From Candidatus Hydrogenedens terephthalaticus JGI OTU-1 (GTDB taxonomy: Bacteria; Hydrogenedentota; Hydrogenedentia; Hydrogenedentales; Hydrogenedentaceae): DNA of 24,319 nt. The notes beneath the pieces were generated by a model. That model saw nothing but the letters and a program-made list of their open reading frames with translations, did no database searches and was not told the origin of the DNA. Of this stretch, positions 16,486 through 23,475 are shown piece by piece (positions within the stretch are counted from its first letter, which is position 1; every line of letters starts with the position of its first letter). The position numbers and the translations under genes are program-made. The DNA is taken from positions 1 to 24,319 of the forward strand of contig AWNW01000015.1 in NCBI GenBank assembly GCA_000493945.1, in the 5' to 3' direction.

Positions 16486-17469
16486 ATGGAAGAAGCAAAT
16501 ATTCAGCAAAATCAACAAAAAGATGTAGATGAGTTCGAATTAAAACGAAAAGAACTCTGGGAAAAAAGAATTCTGTTAGAAAAGAAATTTAATTTGTATG
16601 AAGGGGATGAATTTCAAAAAATCAATGGATTCGAATATCTGAGGACAAAAACAATAGCTGTTTTATTAAGATGTTTAGGACTTTATAAAAAAGGGCAATT
16701 CAACGCTTCGAAGATTAATCTGCGGAAGATAAAATTTGTTTACCCGGATATTCCCAAAGAATTGCATGGATTTAAAATTTTGTTCGTTGCGGATTTACAT
16801 TTGTCCCAAACTTATTTGTCATGGTTTATTTCGGGAGCAAGTATTTTACAGCAAATTAAAACACCCGTAGATTTAATTCTATTAGGAGGAGATTATCGTT
16901 TCGGATATTTTGGTCCTGAAGATTTTGTTATCCCGATGATAAAAGAAATGTTTGAACCTGTGGAGTCAAAATATGGAATATATGGGGTGCTGGGAAATCA
17001 TGATATTAGTTCTGTAAGAGAAAATTTTGAAGAAGTCGGGATACATATTTTAGTAAATGAAGGAATAGAGATAAATCATAACGGTGCTAAATTATGGATT
17101 GCCGGTGTAGATGTTCAGCATGGATTTGAATGTGCTGATGTGGCTTCTTCCATTGTACATGCTCCAAAGGATGCTTTCAAAATTATGCTTTCCCATTCTC
17201 CTGAATTAATAGAAGAGTCTTTACTTTGGGGTGTCCAACTTTATCTTTGTGGTCACACACATGGAGGGCAAATTGCGTTGCCACTATTAGGACCTTTATA
17301 TGTTAATGCCCATTGCAAACGGAAATTTGCTTCAGGTAAATGGGAGTATCGGGAGATGAAAGGATATACTACGACAGGATTGGGTACCACCGATGTCCCC
17401 GTTCGTTTCAATGCAGAACCAGAGATAGTAATGATAGATATAGTAAAAATACCTTATGATTTGAAATGA
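16486..17469 (+). CDS. Calcineurin-like metallophosphoesterase
   Basis: 327 residues. The first 95 are charged and helical with no signal or membrane segment, unlike YaeI-type relatives that are membrane anchored. The phosphoesterase domain follows with a complete dimetal ligand set: Asp103 and His105 (VADLHLS), Asp136 (LGGDYRFG), Asn171, His172 and Asp173 (GNHD), His237 (SHSPE), and His257 and His259 (CGHTHGGQ). GGQI after the last His and TTGLGTT are typical of the YkuE/YaeI-like group. The ATG comes 6 nt after the previous stop with no Shine-Dalgarno, so translation probably depends on the upstream gene. The substrate is unknown; relatives act on UDP-diacylglucosamine, nucleotides or phospholipids. 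Confidence 0.92.
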   Translation: MEEANIQQNQQKDVDEFELKRKELWEKRILLEKKFNLYEGDEFQKINGFEYLRTKTIAVLLRCLGLYKKGQFNASKINLRKIKFVYPDIPKELHGFKILFVADLHLSQTYLSWFISGASILQQIKTPVDLILLGGDYRFGYFGPEDFVIPMIKEMFEPVESKYGIYGVLGNHDISSVRENFEEVGIHILVNEGIEINHNGAKLWIAGVDVQHGFECADVASSIVHAPKDAFKIMLSHSPELIEESLLWGVQLYLCGHTHGGQIALPLLGPLYVNAHCKRKFASGKWEYREMKGYTTTGLGTTDVPVRFNAEPEIVMIDIVKIPYDLK

Positions 17470-17534
17470 TATTCTTTAATGTGTTATAAATGATATTTAA
17501 TAGATTTTTCTTTTTAAAAAAATGAATAAAATAT

Positions 17535-17563
17535 TTGACAAATGTGTTAAATGTTTGTTAAAT
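17535..17563 (+). promoter_or_regulatory. Predicted promoter with perfect -35, distal, for the PASTA lipoprotein
   Basis: TTGACA at 17535-17540 is a perfect -35. A 17-nt spacer leads to TTAAAT (17558-17563), a four-of-six -10. Transcription from it would give a leader of about 190 nt before the ATG. The surrounding 289-nt region (17470-17758) is very A/T rich, with no open gene and no clear terminator for the upstream operon. Confidence 0.4.
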
Positions 17564-17650
17564 TTAAATATGTTTAAGTTTGGTTACAAAAGAATGATAG
17601 GAATAAAAATTTTTTTCAATAAAAAATTTGGAAAAATTTTTTAAAATAAT

Positions 17651-17680
17651 TTGCATTTTAGTAAAGAAATATGGTATATA
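17651..17680 (+). promoter_or_regulatory. Predicted proximal promoter for the PASTA lipoprotein
   Basis: TTGCAT (17651-17656), an 18-nt spacer and TGGTATATA give a moderate -35 and an extended -10 (17675-17680). It lies 78 nt before the ATG. It competes with the distal site as the true start signal; both could be used. Confidence 0.35.
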
Positions 17681-17758
17681 GGTATAAAGTTTATGATTTA
17701 TAAATTGAAGGATAAAAAAATTAATACAACAACTCAATCAAAGATGAGGAGTTAAGCA

Positions 17759-20290
17759 ATGCACAAGAAAAATTTGTTAGCGCTGGTTTTAGTAACCCAA
17801 ATCATTCTGTTGTTATCAGGATGTACCCCTAAGATTGGTGTAAGTCCTACTTCCATAGATTTTGGGAAAGACTTAGACCAGGCAAAGATTAAGGTTTGGA
17901 ATGATAAGTTTATCATTCTAAAGAAACTTGTATTCAAAGTCGAGAGTAATGTTGACTGGGTAGTTGGTATTATGCCTACTCAGGATGTGAGTAAGAAAAG
18001 AAAGGATGTAAAAGAAGTTACAATCCTTGTCTCTCGTGAAGGATTGGAAGCAGGAGAACACACAGGAAAAATAATTGTATCTCAGGTAGATCCCAAAACA
18101 GGCAAGAAAGTTGTTCCACCTGTAGAGGTACCTATTAAGATTACAGCAGAAGGTGGTGAAGGCACACCTGAAGGCATACCCGAAGGTGAAAATCCAACCC
18201 CGTCTATTGCGAGTGTCTTGGAAACTCTGGGAATTGGTGGAGGAGGTTCAAACTTTACTTACAATGATGTTGCTGATAATTTAGGGCAAATTAAAGCCAA
18301 ATTACAAGAAATTTTAGGTTTGTCTATTAATATAGAATTATTAAAAGAATGCAGTAATACCATTCCTGAAAATTATTTTATTCGTCAGGTTCCCGTTGCC
18401 GGTGCGGTAATTTTGAATGGTGGAATATTACAATTGTATTTCTCTTCCGGACCGTGTGAAGAAGGCGAAGGAGTCGTTGAAGGCACGCCAGAAGGGACAC
18501 CCGAAGGCGTAGTCGAAGGCACACCAGAAGGCACACCGGAAGGAACACCGGAAGGAACACCGGAAGGAGTCGTTGAAGGCACGCCAGAAGGGACACCCGA
18601 AGGCGTAGTCGAAGGCACACCGGAAGGAACACCGGAAGGAGTCGTTGAAGGCACGCCAGAAGGCACACCGGAAGGTACGCCAGAAGGCACACCGGAAGGT
18701 ACGCCCGAAGGCACACCGGAAGGTACGCCCGAAGGAGTCGTTGAAGGCACGCCAGAAGGTACACCGGAAGGTGTAGTCGAAGGAACACCAGAAGGCACGC
18801 CAGAAGGTACACCGGAAGGCGTAGTTGAAGGCACGCCAGAAGGCACGCCAGAAGGTACACCCGAAGGCGTAGTTGAAGGCACGCCAGAAGGTACACCCGA
18901 AGGCGTAGTCGAAGGAACACCAGAAGGCACACCGGAAGGCACACCCGAAGGTGTAGTTGAAGGCACACCGGAAGGGACGCCGGAAGGGACACCCGAAGGT
19001 GTAGTTGAAGGCACACCGGAAGGCACACCCGAAGGAGTTGTTGAAGGTACGCCAGAAGGCACACCCGAAGGAGTTGTTGAAGGGACACCCGAAGGTACGC
19101 CAGAAGGTACACCGGAAGGCACGCCCGAAGGAGTAGTTGAAGGTGAGGGCACACCAGAAGGTGAAGGTGCACCCGAAGGCGAAGGTGAAGGTGTTGTTGA
19201 ATATACGACTGTTCCGGATGTAATTGGATTAGAATTGACCGAAGCGACAGCAGAGTTAGCATCTGCATTATTAGTTGTCGGAGCGGTAATAGAAGAATGC
19301 AACGATGATTATCCAGCGGGAACAGTATTTGATCAAGAACCGACTGGAGGTAATACAGTTGAAGTAGGAACATTAGTGAATCTGTGGGTATCTACAGGAC
19401 CATGTCCAGAAGGTGAAGGCGTACCGGAAGGAGAAGGAGTAGTCGAAGGTGAAGGCGTACCGGAGGGAGAAGGAGTAGTCGAAGGTGAAGGCGTACCGGA
19501 GGGAGAAGGAGTAGTCGAAGGTGAAGGCACACCGGAAGGAGAAGGAGTAGTCGAAGGTGAGGGCACACCGGAAGGAGAAGGAGTAGTCGAAGGTGAGGGC
19601 ACACCGGAAGGAGAAGGCGCTCCCGAAGGCGAAGGAGAAGGTACGGTAGAATATGCTATTGTTCCTTATGTAATAGGAGAGACATTAGCATCTGCAAATT
19701 CACAGATTTTAGATGCGGGTCTAACAGTTGGAAATGTTGTAGAAGCATGCAGTGATGATTATCCTGCAGGGACAGTTATTTCCCAAGATCCGACGGGTGG
19801 AAATACAGCGGAGTTAGGTAGTCCTGTAGATTTAGTTGTTTCATGTGGTCCATGTGTAACCATCCCGGATGTAGTTGGTGAACAAATGACAGATGCATTA
19901 TCAACTCTGATAGGCTATGGATTATCCATAGGTGATATTATCGCTATATGTGATAATACGGCACCAATAGGTTCTGTATTGTATCAAGACCCATTACCTG
20001 TTGAAGATGAATGTCTAACAGCACCGATAGAGGTAGATTTGTGGGTGGTTTGTGGACCGTGTATACCTGTAACTTTCCCGTATGTAGTAGGAAATACCGA
20101 AGGGTTAGCAACAAGTATCTTAACAGGACTTGGATTCAGTATAGATGATGTGGTTTATGTTTGTGATGATATAGTCCCGGCGGGATATGTGATAGACCAA
20201 TATCCTCCATCTGACTTAAATACGCCACCATTGATTAATACATGCAATCTTGATGTAGACCTGCTTGTTTCAACAGGTCCGTGTAAGTAA
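17759..20290 (+). CDS. Large surface lipoprotein: BACON-like domain, five PASTA domains and PEG-repeat stalks
   Basis: 843-residue predicted lipoprotein. The lipobox LSGC gives Cys22. Residues 24-125 form a BACON-like domain (GVSPTSIDFGKD, then VESNVDWVVGI). A divergent PASTA domain ends at GPC 231-233. Residues 238-461 are 56 uninterrupted tetrapeptides, GTPE or GVVE. PASTA 2 (483-549), a second PEG array (551-632), then PASTA 3 (633-699), PASTA 4 (700-768) and PASTA 5 (769-843) follow; each begins like VPDVIG and ends in GPC. PASTA domains elsewhere bind peptidoglycan or serve as spacers, but no kinase or PBP domain is present here. The acidic PEG arrays probably act as extended stalks (inference). 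GAGGAG lies 7 nt before the ATG. A hairpin terminator follows at 20315. The repeat DNA is visibly richer in G and C than the flanks. Confidence 0.9.
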   Translation: MHKKNLLALVLVTQIILLLSGCTPKIGVSPTSIDFGKDLDQAKIKVWNDKFIILKKLVFKVESNVDWVVGIMPTQDVSKKRKDVKEVTILVSREGLEAGEHTGKIIVSQVDPKTGKKVVPPVEVPIKITAEGGEGTPEGIPEGENPTPSIASVLETLGIGGGGSNFTYNDVADNLGQIKAKLQEILGLSINIELLKECSNTIPENYFIRQVPVAGAVILNGGILQLYFSSGPCEEGEGVVEGTPEGTPEGVVEGTPEGTPEGTPEGTPEGVVEGTPEGTPEGVVEGTPEGTPEGVVEGTPEGTPEGTPEGTPEGTPEGTPEGTPEGVVEGTPEGTPEGVVEGTPEGTPEGTPEGVVEGTPEGTPEGTPEGVVEGTPEGTPEGVVEGTPEGTPEGTPEGVVEGTPEGTPEGTPEGVVEGTPEGTPEGVVEGTPEGTPEGVVEGTPEGTPEGTPEGTPEGVVEGEGTPEGEGAPEGEGEGVVEYTTVPDVIGLELTEATAELASALLVVGAVIEECNDDYPAGTVFDQEPTGGNTVEVGTLVNLWVSTGPCPEGEGVPEGEGVVEGEGVPEGEGVVEGEGVPEGEGVVEGEGTPEGEGVVEGEGTPEGEGVVEGEGTPEGEGAPEGEGEGTVEYAIVPYVIGETLASANSQILDAGLTVGNVVEACSDDYPAGTVISQDPTGGNTAELGSPVDLVVSCGPCVTIPDVVGEQMTDALSTLIGYGLSIGDIIAICDNTAPIGSVLYQDPLPVEDECLTAPIEVDLWVVCGPCIPVTFPYVVGNTEGLATSILTGLGFSIDDVVYVCDDIVPAGYVIDQYPPSDLNTPPLINTCNLDVDLLVSTGPCK
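18470..19141 (+). repeat. Coding tandem repeat: 56 x 12 bp (GTPE/GVVE)
   Basis: Exactly 56 twelve-base units in frame: 41 encode Gly-Thr-Pro-Glu and 15 encode Gly-Val-Val-Glu. Runs of GTPE between GVVE units are 2, 4, 2, 2, 7, 2, 3, 3, 2, 3, 3, 2, 2 and 4. Gly, Thr and Pro codons vary in the third base while Glu is GAA, so protein sequence is kept better than DNA sequence. The lack of stops opens long spurious frames on the other strand. Confidence 0.95.
19409..19624 (+). repeat. Coding tandem repeat: six 36-bp units (EGEG[VT]PEGEG[VA][VP])
   Basis: Six 36-bp units encode EGEGVPEGEGVV (three), EGEGTPEGEGVV (two) and a final EGEGTPEGEGAP. Neighbouring copies are nearly identical in DNA, including third bases, which suggests recent amplification, in contrast to the older-looking 12-bp array. 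The array joins PASTA 2 to PASTA 3. Confidence 0.93.
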
Positions 20291-20314
20291 TAAGAAAGTT
20301 TAGATATATTCTCT

Positions 20315-20356
20315 GGGTCTCTAACATTGAGAAATGTTAGAGACCCTTTAGTTTTT
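20315..20356 (+). terminator. Rho-independent terminator after the PASTA lipoprotein
   Basis: A perfect 14-bp inverted repeat, GGGTCTCTAACATT and AATGTTAGAGACCC, encloses a GAGA tetraloop (GNRA type) and is followed by TTTAGTTTTT. It begins 24 nt after the lipoprotein stop and separates it from the metalloprotease, which has its own promoter. It is the clearest terminator in the window. Confidence 0.92.
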
Positions 20357-20357
20357 A

Positions 20358-20386
20358 TGGTAATAAATTATTTTATATGTTATAAT
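20358..20386 (+). promoter_or_regulatory. Predicted extended -10 promoter for the metalloprotease
   Basis: TGTTATAAT gives a perfect TATAAT (20381-20386) with an extended TGn element. The -35 position (TGGTAA) is weak. It starts just after the terminator and lies 29 nt before the ATG, which has AAGGAG upstream. Confidence 0.5.
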
Positions 20387-20415
20387 GTAATAAAACTTGA
20401 GGAAGGAGAATTCAA

Positions 20416-22165
20416 ATGAAAAATTATTTTTTCAAAAGGTATGGGTTTTTATTTCTTATTTTGTTTTATCTTGCTTCAGCAGGAATTTCTTTTTCCCAGG
20501 AAATGCAAGCACTTATTGCATACTCAAATGGAACAATAATTAAGTTAACAGAAGACAATAGGAAATCCATATTTGGAGATGAAAATTTACAACAAAAAGA
20601 TTTATTTACTGCTTACGGTGTTACATTTAATATAAGTTACCAGGATGTTAATACAGGTTTTAATGACCCAACATTAGGTTCTCAAAGGAAGGCGGTATTA
20701 CAAAATGCTTTGCACTATGTTGCAAGTGTATTAAATACTCCGGGAGGTAGGGTAGATATAAATGTCTCTTCGGTTTATTTAGCAGGACAATATTTAGCGA
20801 ACGCAGGTCCTATTGTAGTTTGGTATTTACCGTTAACTCCGGGTATTAATAACGGGTGTGTCTCCCAACATTTATTAAATGGAAGTGTTGACCCTAATGG
20901 TCCGGGTTATCCAGACATGCAGTTAACCGTAAATTGGAATTATAACTATTATTTAGGGACAGGGGACCCGGGTCCTATGCAATTTGATTTGTTGAGTGTC
21001 CTTATTCATGAATTTACACATGGGATTGGTTTCCTCTCCTCTATTGCATACAACGATTCCGTATGTGGTGGAGGCTCAAGACCTAATGGGACGGGTTGGA
21101 CAGGTTCTCAACCTGATATTTATTCAGCAATGGATACTTTTCTGGTTACAGGAAATAACAATTATTTTATAAATTCATCATTTTATTATATAGGTCAAAA
21201 TAGTTACTTTGTTGGTGGTGATAATGGAGTATATTGTGCTGGACCACAGGCAACATCTGTCTGGGGAACAAGACCACGAATTTATGCTCCAAGCACTTTT
21301 GCGTGTGGAAGCAGTATTAGTCATTGGAATTCTTTAGGTGGAGTAATGGATCCCAGTATTGCTCCGGGAGTAAAAAAAACGAGAATATTTACCTTTTGAA
21401 GTAGCTTTCTTACGAGATATAGGTTATACGAATGCAAGTTTACCTTCAGGTGAGGGAGAAGGTGTTATTGAGGGAGAGGGTATTACAGAAGGAGAAGGAA
21501 TAACTGAAGGAGAACCAGTAGTATGTGATTATATTACAGATTGCCCTAATTTTATTGGAGAGGGAAGTTTGTTTTATACGGAATTGTCAAATAGATTAGG
21601 GATTCCAACTATTAATTGGGATACTTCTGACCTTGATGGCTCCGGTATTCCAGATTCTTGGGAAGTAGCATTATTAAAGAAAGTGTTATGTCAATCCGTT
21701 GTTTACTGGCGGTTAGATGCAACATGTGTATATTTAGAAAATTTATCAAAAATAAGAACAGAACCACAATATGAATTGTGGTTACAACCTTATGAACATG
21801 TTATTGCAGGATTGTTATCAATAAGTAGTGAATTCCAATCTGCATTTTCTGTATTAAATCTTGTTAATGAATACCAGACGATAAAAAATAATGAAAAAAC
21901 AGTTGATGAAACCCTTTCGGGAAGGGGTGATGCGGACAGAGATGGCTATTCAAATCGAACAGAGTATAACAATTGCATTAATTTTGGATTGGGACAAAAT
22001 GATTTTTTAATTGTAGTACTCCATCCTGATTTAGATGGAACCGAAGCCCCTCAGGATGCTTTAACTATTAGCCAGGGAATGCAAATATTGTTTTATTCTT
22101 TACTTATTATGATTTTAGGACTCGTTTTACTATTAAGTCCTCGATTGTCTTTGCATCGCAAATAA
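20416..22165 (+). CDS. Secreted zinc metalloprotease with PEG linker and C-terminal membrane anchor, split by a frameshift
   Basis: A Sec signal peptide (residues 1-28, ending GISFSQ) precedes a metalloprotease domain with HEFTHGIGFLS, giving zinc ligands His198 and His202 and catalytic Glu199; the eleventh position is Ser, not the His/Asp of classical metzincins. Toward the end of the domain is ISHWNSLGGVMDPSIAPGVKK. At an A8 run (21372-21379) the frame shifts and stops at 21399 after 327 residues. With seven A it continues REYLPFEVAFLRDIGYTNA, the expected end of this protease domain, then a GEGEG linker, Asp-rich DTSDLDGSGIPDSWE and GRGDADRDGYSNRTEY (EF-hand or dockerin-like calcium loops), and a hydrophobic anchor ending SPRLSLHRK: 582 residues in all. 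The stop at 22165 is 17 nt from the end of the convergent GT4 gene. It may be a pseudogene, a sequencing error or a slippage gene. Confidence 0.87.
21372..21379 (+). other. Homopolymer (A8) causing the metalloprotease frameshift
   Basis: Eight A follow GGAGT. The upstream frame reads GTA AAA AAA ACG and stops at TGA 21397-21399. The conserved downstream frame needs GTA AAA AAA CGA, with seven A. The required correction, minus one base, is the same as in the GTPase gene. Confidence 0.85.
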
Positions 22166-22182
22166 AATACGGTTGAAAATAA

Positions 22183-23298
22183 TTATTTCTTGTAATTCCG
22201 CAAGATGTTAAGAATTTCTTGGGCTGTATTCTCCCATGTGAATAATTTTGCTCTTTCTTTGCCTTTGATAGATAATTGGGCTCTAAGAGATTCATCTGTT
22301 AAGATTTTATAAAGGTTTTTAGAGATTTCCGATATATCATAGGGATTAACGAGGATACCACTATCAGCGACAATTTCAGGAATCGAAGAACAATTAGATG
22401 CAAGAACAGGAATTTCGCAGTTCATAGCCTCTATAACTGGAAGACCGAAACCTTCCCATAAGGAAATAAGAACAAGTACCGAAGCAGAACTGATTAAAGC
22501 AACCTTTTCTTCTTCACTTTCAAGGTATCCTAAATAATGAATTCTATGGGCATATTTACTTTTATTTATCTTGCTTAATATAGGTTCATATAACCAGCCT
22601 AAACTACCGACTATTACCAGATGATGTAAAATTTGTGGATGATTATTACATAAATCTTCGTATGCTTCAATAAGACGAATTATATTTTTTCGAGGTTGAA
22701 TTCTACCTAAGTAAAGAATATAAGGATCCTCTATTCCATACTTTTTTTTAGTTTTATTTTGTTCCTCTTCGGTTGCTTTTGATACCTTACTACTCACTCC
22801 TAAATAAACCCTGTGTAATCGGGGTTTAATTTCAGGAAATAATTTAAGTATAGATTGTTTTGAAGATTCACTTATGGTTATGAAAAATTGGTTTGTTCGC
22901 ACGGCAAGGTTTAGTTCAAGTTTTGCTTTTAATCGGGCAGACCATGTAAATTCAGTTGGAAAATCATAATACGCAATATCAAAAATTGTGCATGATTTTG
23001 AACAATTGCCCCAGAAAGGTGTTTGTAAGGAAGGAGAATAAAAAATATCAGGAGGATTTGCATTTAGTTCTCTTGGTAGAACTGTTTGAGTCCAAAATTT
23101 TCTCTTCGGTAAAACCTTTATCTCAATATTTTTATTTTCCTTTAATGGGAAAAAAGGTTTAGGTAAAGAGTCTAAATATATTACTAATTTATCATTACTC
23201 AATAAAGGAGCAATGGCTTTTAATAATTCATAACAAAATTGACCACTACCTACTTTATGAATATCATTTGCTAATCTACCATCAAAACCGATAATCAT
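22183..23298 (-). CDS. GT4-family glycosyltransferase
   Basis: 371-residue GT-B glycosyltransferase of family GT4, cytoplasmic or peripheral to the inner membrane. The N-domain begins IIGFDGRLANDIHKVGSGQF, a form common in mannosyltransferases of O-antigen or exopolysaccharide synthesis. The donor domain has YILYLGRIQPRKN (residues about 193-205) and SLWEGFGLPVIEAMNCEIPV with the complete E-x7-E motif, then SNCSSIPEI. AGAGG lies 7 nt before the ATG. An A8 run (plus-strand T8, 22742-22749) reads in frame as TKKKYG. It is convergent with the metalloprotease and divergent from the GspE-like gene. The sugar and acceptor are unknown. Confidence 0.93.
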   Translation of the reverse strand: MIIGFDGRLANDIHKVGSGQFCYELLKAIAPLLSNDKLVIYLDSLPKPFFPLKENKNIEIKVLPKRKFWTQTVLPRELNANPPDIFYSPSLQTPFWGNCSKSCTIFDIAYYDFPTEFTWSARLKAKLELNLAVRTNQFFITISESSKQSILKLFPEIKPRLHRVYLGVSSKVSKATEEEQNKTKKKYGIEDPYILYLGRIQPRKNIIRLIEAYEDLCNNHPQILHHLVIVGSLGWLYEPILSKINKSKYAHRIHYLGYLESEEEKVALISSASVLVLISLWEGFGLPVIEAMNCEIPVLASNCSSIPEIVADSGILVNPYDISEISKNLYKILTDESLRAQLSIKGKERAKLFTWENTAQEILNILRNYKK

Positions 23299-23383
23299 TT
23301 ATAGCCTCTTAAAAAATATTTCATTTATCATACGAAAAATGATAGAATTTAAAGTGCGAAAATTAATATTTGATATTAATAAA

Positions 23384-23411
23384 TTGTTTACAAATAACAT
23401 TACAATATAAT
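23384..23411 (+). promoter_or_regulatory. Predicted promoter for the GspE/PilB-like gene
   Basis: TTGTTT (23384-23389), a 16-nt spacer and a perfect TATAAT (23406-23411), 64 nt before the ATG at 23476. The -35 is weak. The rest of the 177-nt divergent region shows no hairpin or other gene. Confidence 0.4.
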
Positions 23412-23475
23412 ATTATAGTTATGGTAATTGAAGCAATGAGAATATCAGAAAGATGTCTTTCAAAAAGGATGTAAA

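Noticed and set aside
18378..19373. Long minus-strand reading frames of 305 and 331 codons opposite the PEG array, encoding SGVPSGVPSTTP-like or Leu/Cys-rich repeats
   Set aside because: They are by-products of a stop-free 12-bp repeat read in other frames. The plus frame has a lipobox, PASTA domains and a ribosome site, while the minus frames have no domain or start signal.
18470..19624. CRISPR-like or satellite appearance of the tandem repeats
   Set aside because: Units are contiguous with no unique spacers, keep a multiple of three and lie inside a coding frame.
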